Under the pieces are notes generated by a model. That model did no database searches, was not told the origin of the DNA, and saw only the letters and a program-made list of their open reading frames with translations. This document shows, piece after piece, positions 8,502-18,069 of a stretch of 34,877 nucleotides of DNA. The translations under genes and the position numbers were made by a program. The DNA comes from Actinomycetales bacterium (GTDB lineage: Bacteria; Actinomycetota; Actinomycetes; Actinomycetales; Dermatophilaceae), in contig JAAYYA010000017.1 of the NCBI GenBank assembly GCA_012515595.1, positions 1 through 34,877 of the forward strand, read 5' to 3'. Positions within the stretch are counted from its first letter, which is position 1, and each line of letters begins with the position of its first letter.

Positions 8502-10496
8502 TCAGCCCAGGTTCTCGACCGGGACCGGCTCGATACCCTCCGGGGCAGCGAGCCCGAGCACCTGGGTGTAGAACGACAGCTCGGCCTCCAGCGCCCGGAC
8601 CTGGTTGTCCAGGGCACGGAAGCCGTGCCCTTCGCCCTCGAAGAGCACCAGGGCGACCGGCAGCCCCTTGGCGCGCAGCGCGTCGGCCATCTGCTCGGCC
8701 TGCGCCCGGGGAACCACCTGGTCGTCGGTGCCCTGCAGCAGGATCAGCGGTGTCGCCAGTCGGTCCACGTGGTGGATCGGGGACCGCGCGGCATACACCT
8801 CCTGCCCCTCGGGCCACGGAGCGACCAGCCCGTCGCAGTAGCGCGACTCGAGCTTGTGGGTGTCGGTCGCCAGCGTCGCCAGGTCGGAGATCCCGAAGTG
8901 GCTCGCCCCGGCGGCGAAGACGTCCGTGAAGGTCGCCGCGGCGAGCGTGGTGAAGCCGCCGGCGCTCCCCCCGGTGATCAGCAGGCGGGAGCCGTCCACG
9001 ACCCCCAGGTCGGCCAGGTGACGAGCCCCGCTCGCGGCGTCCTGGACATCCACCTCGCCCCACCGGCCGTCGAGTCGCTCCCGGTAGGCGCGGCCGTACC
9101 CGGTGGACCCGCCGTAGTTGACGTCGAGCACGGCGAAGCCGCGGGAGGTCCAGTAGGTGCGACCGGCACTGTGCCCAGGGACGGCCGCGGACGTGGGCCC
9201 GCCGTGCAGAGTGACCAGGAGCGGGGGCAGGTCACCCTCGGGGGCGCGGACCCGCGGGTTGCGGGGGCGGTAGAGGAAGCCGTGGGCGGTGGCACCGTCG
9301 GGGGTCGGCCAGCTCACCGGCTCGGGTGCGGCCGCGAACTCCTCGAGACCGCTGGGTTCGGCGGGCACCACCGGGGCTGTCTCGCCGGTGCGGGGGTCGA
9401 TGGTGACGACCGTGGGCGGGCCGTCCACGCGGGCGGCCTCGGCGGCGAGGCGCCCGTCAGGCAGCACGGTGACGTCCCCCACCGCGGTCGTCGCCGAGCC
9501 CACCGGACGGATCGCGCCGGACCCCGGGTCGATCACGACCAGTTCCCGGAAGCCGTCGCGGGACCGACCGCTGACGACCTGTCCGTCCGGCAGCAGGGCG
9601 TAGGAGCTGGTGTCGGGCACCCACCGGGGCAGCCCGAGCACGAGCCGCTCCTCGGTCACGGACTGCAGGCCGCCGTCGGGACGCGTGACGTCCAGGCGGC
9701 AGAGGTTGCTCCAGCCGGTCCGGTCCGAGAGGACCAACAGCGTCATGTCGTCCAGCCACAGCGGTTGCTCCAGGGACTCCCCGGCACCACCGGCGACCGG
9801 ACGGGCGCCGTGCAGGTCACCGTGCTCGTCGAGGTCCCCCAGCCAGAGAGTGGTCTCGTGCCAGGACATGTGCGGGTGGTCCCAGGCGAGCCACGCGAGC
9901 CGGGTGCCGTCCGGGGACAGCGCGGGGTCGAGCACGAAGTCCGGCCCGACCGTCCCGTCGTCGCCGCCCCGCTCGGCCCGGCGCCGCTCCTTGCCGGCGA
10001 CGAGGACCACCCCGAGGTCCCTGTTGTCGCCGTCCAGGTCCAGCCGCACCAGCGAGTTCACCGGTTCCAGCGACGCGTCCCGCTGGTCCTCCCGCAGGCA
10101 GAACACGGCACGGCGGGCGTGGTCGATCCGGAAGCAGGACCACCGTACGAGACCCCCGGTCTCCGGGGTGAGGGGCCGTACGTCCTGGTCCGGTGACCGC
10201 AGCCAGACCTGCTGGGAGCCGAAGTCGACCCACAGCACGGTGCCGTCGGCCACCGCGTAGTCTCCCCCGCCATACTCCAGGTAGCGGGTGCGCACGTTGT
10301 GGTCGGCGGGGCTGACGTCCTCGACCACGCCGTCCCGGCGCCGCACCAGGGTCACCCGTCCCGCGTCCTCCGGTCGGGCCTCCAGCCAGTACAGGTCCTC
10401 GCCGTCGGCGCGCGGCGACCTGCGCCGCGTCGTCGCGGACAGGGTCTGGCGCGCATCGAGCGGTGACGGCCAGGAGCCGTGAGGTGCGGTCTGCAC
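8502..10496 (-). CDS. S9 family peptidase (prolyl oligopeptidase / acylaminoacyl-peptidase-like)
   Basis: 664 aa; N-terminal beta-propeller-like region; catalytic ITGGSAGGFTTL, LLQGTDDQVVP, FEGEGHGF. Confidence 0.93.
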   Translation of the reverse strand: MQTAPHGSWPSPLDARQTLSATTRRRSPRADGEDLYWLEARPEDAGRVTLVRRRDGVVEDVSPADHNVRTRYLEYGGGDYAVADGTVLWVDFGSQQVWLRSPDQDVRPLTPETGGLVRWSCFRIDHARRAVFCLREDQRDASLEPVNSLVRLDLDGDNRDLGVVLVAGKERRRAERGGDDGTVGPDFVLDPALSPDGTRLAWLAWDHPHMSWHETTLWLGDLDEHGDLHGARPVAGGAGESLEQPLWLDDMTLLVLSDRTGWSNLCRLDVTRPDGGLQSVTEERLVLGLPRWVPDTSSYALLPDGQVVSGRSRDGFRELVVIDPGSGAIRPVGSATTAVGDVTVLPDGRLAAEAARVDGPPTVVTIDPRTGETAPVVPAEPSGLEEFAAAPEPVSWPTPDGATAHGFLYRPRNPRVRAPEGDLPPLLVTLHGGPTSAAVPGHSAGRTYWTSRGFAVLDVNYGGSTGYGRAYRERLDGRWGEVDVQDAASGARHLADLGVVDGSRLLITGGSAGGFTTLAAATFTDVFAAGASHFGISDLATLATDTHKLESRYCDGLVAPWPEGQEVYAARSPIHHVDRLATPLILLQGTDDQVVPRAQAEQMADALRAKGLPVALVLFEGEGHGFRALDNQVRALEAELSFYTQVLGLAAPEGIEPVPVENLG

Positions 10497-10512
10497 TGTG
10501 ATCCTCCAGAGA

Positions 10513-10965
10513 TCAGTTGACGTCGCCCAGCCACACGGGGCGGTCGGCCGGGTCGGAGTTGAGCCAGCGGGCCAGGGCCCGGGGATAGAGCGGGGATCCG
10601 AGGAGGTCGGGCACCGGCACCCAGATCACGTCGGTCTGCTCGGCGTCCGCCTCGGCCGCCGGGTGCTGCCGGTCATCCACCAGATAGCACCAGAACCACA
10701 GCTCGGTCTGCTGGAAGCCGGAGTCCCAGTCCGGGAAGTGCCGGGCGCCGATGTAGTCCCGCCCGCAGGCCAGGTCGCCCACCCGCACCCGGTAGCCGGT
10801 CTCCTCGAGGACCTCCCGCGCCACGTTCTCGACCTTGGACTCGCCGAAGGCCTGACCACCGCCGGGAGTCAGCCAGTACTCCCCCGTGTGACCGTGCAGG
10901 ACGGTCAGCAGCAACCTGTCGTCGTCGACGACGAGCCCCCGGGTCGCGGCACGGACGACGGGCAT
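10513..10965 (-). CDS. NUDIX hydrolase
   Basis: 150 aa; NUDIX box-like GGGQAFGESKVENVAREVLEETGYRV. Confidence 0.92.
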   Translation of the reverse strand: MPVVRAATRGLVVDDDRLLLTVLHGHTGEYWLTPGGGQAFGESKVENVAREVLEETGYRVRVGDLACGRDYIGARHFPDWDSGFQQTELWFWCYLVDDRQHPAAEADAEQTDVIWVPVPDLLGSPLYPRALARWLNSDPADRPVWLGDVN

Positions 10966-10970
10966 CGTGC

Positions 10971-11918
10971 TCAGCCCCGCCGCGCCCGGGCGATCTCGTA
11001 GAGGGTGACCGCCCCGGCGATGCCGGCGTTCAGCGACTCGGTCACGCCGGCCATCGGGATCGAGACGATCTGGTCGCAGGTCTCACGCACCAGGCGGGAC
11101 AGGCCCTTGCCCTCCGACCCGATCACCACGACGAGCGGCTGGTCGGCCAGCTCCAGCCCGGGCAACTCGACGTCACCGTCGGCGTCCAGGCCGATCACGA
11201 AGCAGCCGGCCTTGCGGTAGTCCTTCAGCGTCTGGGTCAGGTTGGTCGCCTGGGCGACCTGGATCCGGGCCGCGGCACCGGCCGACGTCTTCCACGCCGC
11301 GGCGGTCATGCCCGCGGATCGACGGGCCGGCACGACGACACCGTGGCCGCCGAACGCGCCGACCGACCGGATGATGGCCCCGAGGTTGCGCGGGTCGGTG
11401 ATGCCGTCCAGCGCCACGATGAGCGGGATGCCCGGCAGCTGGGCGCCGAGCAGGTCGTCGGGGTGCGCGTACTCGTACGGAGGAACCTGCAGCGCCAGTC
11501 CCTGGTGCACCGCACCGTCGGTGAGCCGGTCCAGCTCACCGCGGGGGGCCTCCAGCAGCGCGACGCCCTGCTCGGACGCGAGCGCGATCGCCTCCCGCAC
11601 CCGGTCGTCGGACTCGATCCGGGAGGCGACGTAGAGCGTGCTGGCGGGCACGTGGGTGCGCAGCGCCTCCAGCACCGAGTTGCGACCCGCGACGATCTCG
11701 CTGCTCGCCCGCGTGCCGGTGCGGCGCTGCGGCCGGGACGCGGCCCCCTTCGCCTCCCGGTTGGCCCGGCGGGCCGCCGGGTGACCGGTGCGCTCGGTGG
11801 CCTTGGGCGTGGGACCGCGCCCCTCCAGCCCCTTGCGCCGCTGGCCTCCGCTGCCGACCTGCGGCCCCTTCTTGGCGCTCTTGCGCACCGCGCCCTTGCG
11901 CTGGGAGTTCCCCGCCAT
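10971..11918 (-). CDS. rlmB: 23S rRNA (guanosine(2251)-2'-O)-methyltransferase RlmB (TrmH/SpoU family)
   Basis: 315 aa; [48 protein letters not shown]... [45 protein letters not shown]; basic N-terminal extension. Confidence 0.95.
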   Translation of the reverse strand: MAGNSQRKGAVRKSAKKGPQVGSGGQRRKGLEGRGPTPKATERTGHPAARRANREAKGAASRPQRRTGTRASSEIVAGRNSVLEALRTHVPASTLYVASRIESDDRVREAIALASEQGVALLEAPRGELDRLTDGAVHQGLALQVPPYEYAHPDDLLGAQLPGIPLIVALDGITDPRNLGAIIRSVGAFGGHGVVVPARRSAGMTAAAWKTSAGAAARIQVAQATNLTQTLKDYRKAGCFVIGLDADGDVELPGLELADQPLVVVIGSEGKGLSRLVRETCDQIVSIPMAGVTESLNAGIAGAVTLYEIARARRG

Positions 11919-11936
11919 CGTGATCTCCTCGTCGTC

Positions 11937-13379
11937 CTAGTGCGCCAGTGACCAGCGGGCGCCGGCCGGCGTGTCCTCGATAACCACGCCGATCGCCGCG
12001 AGCTGGTCGCGGATCTCGTCAGCCGTGGCGAAGTCCTTGGCGGCCCGCGCGGCCGCCCGTGCGTCCAGCCGCTCCTGCACGAGGGCGGCCAGCACCTCCT
12101 CCGTCGCCCCGCGTCCGCTGTCGCCGCCCCAGGCCGGGTCCAGCGGGTTGATCCCCAGGACGTCGGTCATGGCCAGGACCGCCACGAGAGTATGCCGGAC
12201 GCCTCCCCGGTCGGCCCCGTCCAGGTCCTCGAGGGCCCGGTTCCCGTCCCGGACGGTGCCGAACAGCACCGCGAGCGCCTCCGGCACGTTGACGTCGTCG
12301 TCGAGGGCGGCGGCGAAGGCCGCCGGGACGTCGGCCTCGGCCGCCTCGGCGAGCAGGCCGTCGGCCGGCTCGCCGACCACCTCCAGGGCCCGCTGCAGAT
12401 AGCCCTCGATCCGCTCCACGGCCGCCAGCGCCTCGTCCAGGGACCCCTCGCCATACTCGATGGTGGAGCGGTAGTGCGCGGCGCCGAGGTAGTAGCGCAG
12501 CACCAGGGGGCGGACCGTCTTGGTCAGCTCGGTGACCGCGAGTGCGTTGCCGAGCGACTTGCCCATCTTGGCGCCCTTGACCGTCACCCAGGCGTTGTGC
12601 AGCCAGAAGCGGGCAAAGCCGAGTCCGGCGGCGCGGGACTGGGCCTGCTCGTTCTCGTGATGGGGGAAGCGCAGGTCGACGCCGCCGCCGTGGATGTCGA
12701 AGGTGTCGCCGAGGTACTTGCGGGCCATCGCCGAGCACTCCAGGTGCCAGCCGGGACGGCCGCGCCCGTAGGGGGTCGGCCAGGACGCTGTCGCCGGCTC
12801 GCTCGGCTTGGCCCCCTTCCAGAGCGCGAAGTCCCGCGGGTCGCGCTTGCCACGGGGGTCGGCGTCGGTGGCCGGCTCCATGTCTTCGATCTTCTGGTGG
12901 GTCAGCTCGCCGTAGGCCGGCCAGGAGCGCACGTCGAAGTAGACGTCGCCGCTGCCGTCGGCGGCCGGGTAGGCGTGGCCGCGCTCGACGAGCACGTCGA
13001 TCAGCTCGACCATCTCGGTGATGTGACCGGTCGCCCGCGGCTCGTAGGTCGGCGGCAGGACCCCGAGCGTGTCCAGCGCCCAGGAGGTGGCGCGCTCGTG
13101 GGCGTAGCTCCAGGCCCACCACGGCTCGCCGTGCTCGGCCGACTTGGTGAGGATCTTGTCGTCGATGTCGGTGACGTTGCGCACGAGCGTGACGTCCAGC
13201 CCGTGGCCCCGCACCAGCCAGCGCCGGAGGATGTCGAAGGCCACGGCGAAGCGGACGTGCCCGATGTGCGGTGAACCCTGCGTGGTGAGACCGCAGATGT
13301 ACAGACCGACCCGCCCGGGCTCGAGGGGCTCGAAGTCCCGCAGCTCGCGGGTGGCGGTGTCGTACAGGCGCAGGGTCAC
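11937..13379 (-). CDS. cysS: Cysteinyl-tRNA synthetase
   Basis: GTG start at 13379 ([44 protein letters not shown]...); HIGH motif and KMGKSLGN (KMSKS-type). Confidence 0.95.
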   Translation of the reverse strand: MTLRLYDTATRELRDFEPLEPGRVGLYICGLTTQGSPHIGHVRFAVAFDILRRWLVRGHGLDVTLVRNVTDIDDKILTKSAEHGEPWWAWSYAHERATSWALDTLGVLPPTYEPRATGHITEMVELIDVLVERGHAYPAADGSGDVYFDVRSWPAYGELTHQKIEDMEPATDADPRGKRDPRDFALWKGAKPSEPATASWPTPYGRGRPGWHLECSAMARKYLGDTFDIHGGGVDLRFPHHENEQAQSRAAGLGFARFWLHNAWVTVKGAKMGKSLGNALAVTELTKTVRPLVLRYYLGAAHYRSTIEYGEGSLDEALAAVERIEGYLQRALEVVGEPADGLLAEAAEADVPAAFAAALDDDVNVPEALAVLFGTVRDGNRALEDLDGADRGGVRHTLVAVLAMTDVLGINPLDPAWGGDSGRGATEEVLAALVQERLDARAAARAAKDFATADEIRDQLAAIGVVIEDTPAGARWSLAH

Positions 13380-13477
13380 GCGGGTAAGGCTACCCGCGCG
13401 CACCGGTACGGATGTCACGCCGGCTTCGGGACATCGGCGCCTACCGCACGGTCGGGCGCGCTCCTAGCGTGAGTCAC

Positions 13478-13966
13478 ATGAGTTCCCACGACACCGCACA
13501 GCTCACCGCCGTCACTCCCGGGACGGCTCCGGCCGGCACCGGCGTCCGCCGCGCCTCGTCGGTCCGGCGTCCGCTGGTGGTCGCCGGCGCCGCGGCCGCC
13601 GCCTTCCTGATCTGGATGATCGCCGTGCCCGCCCTCGGCGCCGACCTCGTCGTCCGCGAGACGCCGGGGTCAGCCACCACGCAGGTCAGCGGTGGCGCCG
13701 TGCTCTCCTCGGCGCTCGTCGCCGGGTTTCTGGGCTGGGCCCTGCTGGCGGCGCTCGAACGCCGCACCCGGCTGGCCGCCACCCTCTGGCGGTGCATCGC
13801 CGCCGCGGTCGCCCTCGTCTCCCTGGCCGGTCCGCTCGGCCTGGCCGTGAGCGGCACCGGGGTGCTCCTGGGACTCCACGTGGTCGTGGCCGGGATCCTG
13901 CTCGTGGCGCTCCCGGGCCGCTCGACCCGATCCCAGGGCCCTGGCCGGCCCGCGTCGTCCGGCTGA
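13478..13966 (+). CDS. Hypothetical membrane protein (DUF6069-like)
   Basis: 162 aa; four predicted hydrophobic segments; ATG 13478. Confidence 0.65.
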   Translation: MSSHDTAQLTAVTPGTAPAGTGVRRASSVRRPLVVAGAAAAAFLIWMIAVPALGADLVVRETPGSATTQVSGGAVLSSALVAGFLGWALLAALERRTRLAATLWRCIAAAVALVSLAGPLGLAVSGTGVLLGLHVVVAGILLVALPGRSTRSQGPGRPASSG

Positions 13967-14058
13967 CGTGGGCGCCACCGGGCGGGCCGGATCGCAGCGG
14001 TCGGTCTGACCGAGCACCGCCCACCTGGTCCGGAGTACCGTTGTGGAGGGTGGTTTCG

Positions 14059-15273
14059 ATGCGAGAACAGCAACCGGCGCCTGACGACTGTGCACCGGCC
14101 TCGAGGCACGCGCAGAGTGTGATGGCCCGCTACGGGCCCTGGCTGGTGCTGGTCTGGGCACCGCTCCTGCTCGGTGCCTACATCGTCGCAGCGGCGCAGG
14201 AGCGTTCGTGGGTGGACATGCTCCTGCTGCTGGGCACCGGGGCCGCGTTCACGCTCACCATCGTCAGCTTCTACCGCCCGGCGCAGGTCCGGCGGTTCGT
14301 CCCGCCGTCCTGGGTCGCCCTCGGGCTGCTGGGGATCCTCGTGATCACCACCCTGGCGACCGTCCGCACCGTGGCCGCCACCGAGCTCGCCTTCGTGGCC
14401 GTGGCCCTGCTGTCCATCGCCTGCGCCGTCGTGCTGCCGCCGCGGCTCGGCCCCGCCCTGATCGTGCTGACCGGGGTGACGGCCGCCGTGACGGGGCTGC
14501 TCGCCGGATGGGGCTGGGGCGTGGCCGCCTGGCTGGCCGTCACGAGCGTCCTCAGCGGGATGGGCACGTATGTCGTCCACCGCCTCGGAGCGACCATCCA
14601 CGAGCTGGAGCGGACCCGCCAACAGCTGGCGGAGGCCGCGGTGAGCGCCGAACGTGTGCGCTTCTCCCGCGACCTGCACGACCTGCTCGGGCACACCCTG
14701 TCCGTCATCGTGGTCAAGGCGGAGGTGGTGCGCCGACTGGCCGAGGTGGATCCCGCCGCGGCCGCCGCCCACGGCGCCGAGATCGAGACGCTCGGCCGGT
14801 CCGCGCTCTCCGAGGTGCGCCAGGCCGTCGCCGGCTACCGCGAGGGCGGGCTCGACGACGAGGTCTCCCAGGCCGCCGCCGCGCTGCGGGCGGGCGGGAT
14901 CCGACCGGACATCGGGCACGTCCCGCACGGGCTCGACCCCGGCGCCGAGCGGCTGCTGGCGTGGGCGGTGCGCGAGGCCACCACCAACGTCCTGCGCCAC
15001 TCCGGCGCGGACAGCTGCCGCATCCGGGTGGACGTCGACGGCGGCTGGGCCCGGGTGTCCATCGCGGACGATGGTCGCGGCACCAGGAGCCAGGCGCCGG
15101 CCGGCACCGGGCTCGTCGGGCTCCGGGAGCGCCTGGCCGGACGGGGTGGCACGGTGACGGTGGAGCGCCGACCGGACGGCTTCACCCTGGTGGCCGAGGT
15201 GCCGGTCGTGCCCGGGGGCGGGCACCGGGACCGGACGCGAACGCAGCCTCCGGCCCTCCAGGAGCACCGGTGA
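14059..15273 (+). CDS. Two-component sensor histidine kinase (HisKA_3, DesK/NarX type)
   Basis: MREQQPAPDDCAPASRHAQSVMARYGPW..., N-terminal TM region; RVRFSRDLHDLLGHTLSVIVVKAEV (H box) and REATTNVLRHS...ADDGRG...GTGLVGLRERLAGRGG (ATPase). Confidence 0.93.
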   Translation: MREQQPAPDDCAPASRHAQSVMARYGPWLVLVWAPLLLGAYIVAAAQERSWVDMLLLLGTGAAFTLTIVSFYRPAQVRRFVPPSWVALGLLGILVITTLATVRTVAATELAFVAVALLSIACAVVLPPRLGPALIVLTGVTAAVTGLLAGWGWGVAAWLAVTSVLSGMGTYVVHRLGATIHELERTRQQLAEAAVSAERVRFSRDLHDLLGHTLSVIVVKAEVVRRLAEVDPAAAAAHGAEIETLGRSALSEVRQAVAGYREGGLDDEVSQAAAALRAGGIRPDIGHVPHGLDPGAERLLAWAVREATTNVLRHSGADSCRIRVDVDGGWARVSIADDGRGTRSQAPAGTGLVGLRERLAGRGGTVTVERRPDGFTLVAEVPVVPGGGHRDRTRTQPPALQEHR

Positions 15274-15881
15274 CCACGACCCGCATCCTGCTCGCCGAGG
15301 ACCAGGGCATGCTCCGCTCCGCGCTCGCGTCCCTGCTGAACGTCGAGCCGGACATGCAGGTGGTGGCTCAGGTCGGGCGCGGCGACGAGATCGCACCGGC
15401 CGTGCGGGACCACCGGCCCGACGTGGCCCTGGTGGACATCGACCTGCCGGGCGGCAGTGGTCTCGAGGTGCTGCCCGACCTGGCCGACCGCTTCCCCGAC
15501 TGCTCGGTCATCATCGTGACGACCTTCGCCCGCGCCGGCTACCTGCGCCGAGCGATGGCCTCGGGCGCCAAGGGTTTCCTGGTCAAGGACGATCCGGTCG
15601 AGCAGCTGGCCGCCGCGATCCGACGGGTCCTCTCGGGCGAGACCGTGGTGCAGCCCGACCTGGCCCTCGCGGCGCTCCGGGCACCGACCAACCCGCTCAC
15701 CGAACGGGAGCAGGAGGTGCTGCTGGAGTCCCGCGACGGCGCGACGGTGGCCGACATCGCGGGCCGTCTCTACCTCTCGGAGCAGACCGTGCGCAACTAC
15801 CTGTCCTCGGCGATCGGCAAGGCCGGAGCCCGCAACCGCGCCGAGGCCCTGGCGCTCGCCGAGGACCACGGCTGGGTCTGA
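15270..15881 (+). CDS. NarL/LuxR-family response regulator (DesR-like)
   Basis: GTG start 15270 in a GTGA overlap with the kinase; VTTTRILLAEDQGMLRSALASLL...VALVDIDLPGGSG...LTEREQEVLLESRDGATVADIAGRLYLSEQTVRNYLSSAIGKAGARNRAEA. Confidence 0.94.
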   Translation: MTTTRILLAEDQGMLRSALASLLNVEPDMQVVAQVGRGDEIAPAVRDHRPDVALVDIDLPGGSGLEVLPDLADRFPDCSVIIVTTFARAGYLRRAMASGAKGFLVKDDPVEQLAAAIRRVLSGETVVQPDLALAALRAPTNPLTEREQEVLLESRDGATVADIAGRLYLSEQTVRNYLSSAIGKAGARNRAEALALAEDHGWV

Positions 15882-15889
15882 CGGGCGAC

Positions 15890-16345
15890 CTAGTCCCCGA
15901 GAGCCGTGGCGGCGAACCTGGCCAACAGGTTCGGCCACTCGGTGAACTTGTGGCGCTGGGCGGCGTTGTCCTGCTCCCACCCGCCGTGCGTGAGGGTGAC
16001 CAGGGTGCCGCCGTCAGCAGGCGCGAAGTCGACGGCCAGCTCGGTCGGGTGGTCCCGGGGCAGCGACAGGTGGAAGGTCATGGCGAACCGCTCGCCGATC
16101 TCCCACTCCAGCACCTCGCCGATCGGGTAGTCCTCGCCGTCGTGGTGCAGGGCCACCACCCCGCCCTCGACCTCCTCGACGTCGGCGCCCTCGTAGCTCG
16201 CGGGGTCGGGGGTCAGTCGGGGGTCCCACCAGTCGCCGAACCGTTCGGTGAACACCTCGAAGGCGTGCACCGGGTCGACATCGACCTGGCGGGTGCACAC
16301 GATGGGGTCGGTCACCCGTTGCGGTTGCAGCTCCACGTCGCTCAT
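15890..16345 (-). CDS. SRPBCC (AHSA1-like) domain protein
   Basis: MSDVELQPQRVTDPIVCTRQVDVDPVHAFEVFTERFGDWWDPRLTPDP...VTLTHGGWEQ; ATG 16345. Confidence 0.85.
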   Translation of the reverse strand: MSDVELQPQRVTDPIVCTRQVDVDPVHAFEVFTERFGDWWDPRLTPDPASYEGADVEEVEGGVVALHHDGEDYPIGEVLEWEIGERFAMTFHLSLPRDHPTELAVDFAPADGGTLVTLTHGGWEQDNAAQRHKFTEWPNLLARFAATALGD

Positions 16346-16412
16346 GTGGCCCCTTCCCTGGGTCGGACAGGTCAAGTCTGCTCCCCCCTGCCCTGGCTGC
16401 GCTAGAGGAAGC

Positions 16413-17111
16413 TCACACGGTGACGGTCCGTCGCACCGTGGCCCGTTCGACCAGGGTCCACAGCGCACTCGTCACCAGGTAGATCCCGGTCCCCAGCGGC
16501 AGCACGGCGACCGCGAGCACCGAGCCGAACGACATCCACGGCATGACCCGGTTCATCGTGGCCGCCACCTCCGCCTGGCGGGGGTCGCCACCCGCGGCGG
16601 GCTCGACGAGGTAGGCACGGGTCTGGCGCATCGTCAGGACGGCGATGGCCAGGGACACGGCGAGCAACCCCAGGAAGACCGGGAGGCCGGCCCCGGCGCC
16701 GACCAGGTGGGCGGTCATCGGGACACCAAGCAGCGTGTGCTCCAGGACGGAGTTGACCTGACCGGCGAACTCGGGGGCGGCAAAGAGGCGGTAGACGACG
16801 AAGAACACCGGGAGCTGCACGAGTGCGGGCAGGCAGCCCGCGAGCGGCGAGACGCCCTCGCGCTGGTGCAGCTCGAGCAGCTCGCGCTGGAGGCGCTCCG
16901 GGTCCTTGCCGTGCCGCGCGCGGACCGCCTGCAGCTGCGGCGCGATCCGCTGTCGGTGCAGGGTGGCCCGGTGCGTGGCCCGGTTGAGCGGGTGCAGCGC
17001 GAGCCGCACGAGGACGGTGAGCAGGACGATGACCAGGGGCATCGGGAGCCACTGCGCGGTCGCGTCGATCAGGTGGTGGACGGGGAGCAGGAACGGGTCG
17101 AGCCAGGACAT
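16413..17111 (-). CDS. YidC/Oxa1 family membrane insertase, short paralog
   Basis: MSWLDPFLLPVHHLIDATAQWLPMPLVIVLLTVLVRLALHPLNRATHRATLHRQRIAPQLQAVRARHGKDPERLQRELLELHQREGVSPLAGCLPALVQLPVFFVVYRLF; typical YidC core with conserved Arg in TM1. Confidence 0.92.
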   Translation of the reverse strand: MSWLDPFLLPVHHLIDATAQWLPMPLVIVLLTVLVRLALHPLNRATHRATLHRQRIAPQLQAVRARHGKDPERLQRELLELHQREGVSPLAGCLPALVQLPVFFVVYRLFAAPEFAGQVNSVLEHTLLGVPMTAHLVGAGAGLPVFLGLLAVSLAIAVLTMRQTRAYLVEPAAGGDPRQAEVAATMNRVMPWMSFGSVLAVAVLPLGTGIYLVTSALWTLVERATVRRTVTV

Positions 17112-17249
17112 GGGGAACCTCCGAGGGCACAGCGGACGGGAAGCGTCTCGGAGGCGCTCGGGCACTCGGCCGGACCACGGATCGCGCGGCGACGGATCAG
17201 CAGACCCCGGTCCGCAGGAGCGGAGTGGGGTGAGCCCGTGGCGGGTGGA

Positions 17250-17576
17250 TCAGCGAGCAGGGCGGGGCACGAGGACCTCCGTGGGCAGGTGCCCCGGAGC
17301 CCTCGGTTGCGGCCTGCCCGCCAGGCCCGGGTCGAGGAGCGGGATCGGCGCGCGACCCCACTGTCTGCGCAGCCGACCTGCGCCCGGGACGACCGCGCCC
17401 GGAGCGGTCAGCGCGATGGCGGCCACCGTCGTGGTGACGGCCACGCCGACCAGGAGCAGCACTCCCAGCCCGACCGCCAGCGTGGCGGTGTCGGCGGAGG
17501 CTGCGGCGAGGGCACCGACGACGACAGCGCTCAGCAGCATCCCCAGCAGGGAGCGGCGCGGGTCGGTCTGGTGCAT
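17250..17576 (-). CDS. Small membrane protein (DUF6412-like), partner of the YidC paralog
   Basis: MHQTDPRRSLLGMLLSAVVVGALAAASADTATLAVGLGVLLLVGVAVTTTVAAIAL...; two TM segments; same strand, upstream of the yidC paralog. Confidence 0.7.
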   Translation of the reverse strand: MHQTDPRRSLLGMLLSAVVVGALAAASADTATLAVGLGVLLLVGVAVTTTVAAIALTAPGAVVPGAGRLRRQWGRAPIPLLDPGLAGRPQPRAPGHLPTEVLVPRPAR

Positions 17577-17680
17577 GCCCACAGGATACCGGCTGGGCTT
17601 GCACCTCACGTGGCGTGAGGGTCTAGCGTCGGCTGCAGCGGGGACGGAACCCTCCGCCCCACCGGACGAAGGAGTGCGCG

Positions 17681-18067
17681 ATGACCCGACTGAACCCCTA
17701 CCTGACCGTGCACGACGGCACGGCGGCGGTCGACTTCTACGCCGCGGCGTTCGGAGCCCGCGAGGTCGGGCAGCGCCACGTCGAGGAGGACGGTCGGATC
17801 GGCCACGCCACGCTCCGCATCGGCGAGGACGAGTTCTACCTGTCCGACGAGTACCACGAGTACGGCGCGTACTCCCCCAGAACCCTCGGGCACTGCTCGG
17901 CGGCCATGGTGCTCCGGGTGGACGACGTCGACGCCGCCTATGCCGCGGCGGTCGCCGCGGGGGCGACCGTCGACCGGGAGCCGAGCGGCGCCGAGGACGG
18001 GGAGCGACGGGGCTGGCTCGTCGACCCCTTCGGCCACCGGTGGGCCCTCAACTCCGTGCCGGCCTGA
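17681..18067 (+). CDS. VOC (glyoxalase/bleomycin resistance-like) family protein
   Basis: MTRLNPYLTVHDGTAAVDFYAAAFGAREVGQRHVEEDGRIGHATLRIGEDEFYLSDE... DPFGHRWAL. Confidence 0.93.
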   Translation: MTRLNPYLTVHDGTAAVDFYAAAFGAREVGQRHVEEDGRIGHATLRIGEDEFYLSDEYHEYGAYSPRTLGHCSAAMVLRVDDVDAAYAAAVAAGATVDREPSGAEDGERRGWLVDPFGHRWALNSVPA

Positions 18068-18069
18068 CC

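Noticed and set aside
8625-10196. 523-aa plus-strand ORF
   Set aside because: Shadow of the S9 peptidase reading frame.
11937-13379. KMGKS in place of KMSKS in CysS as evidence of inactivity
   Set aside because: Conservative variant, and the rest of the enzyme including HIGH and zinc-ligand regions is intact.
13474-15396. 640-aa minus-strand ORF
   Set aside because: Antisense to the histidine kinase gene; R/P/G/A-rich with no recognisable domain.
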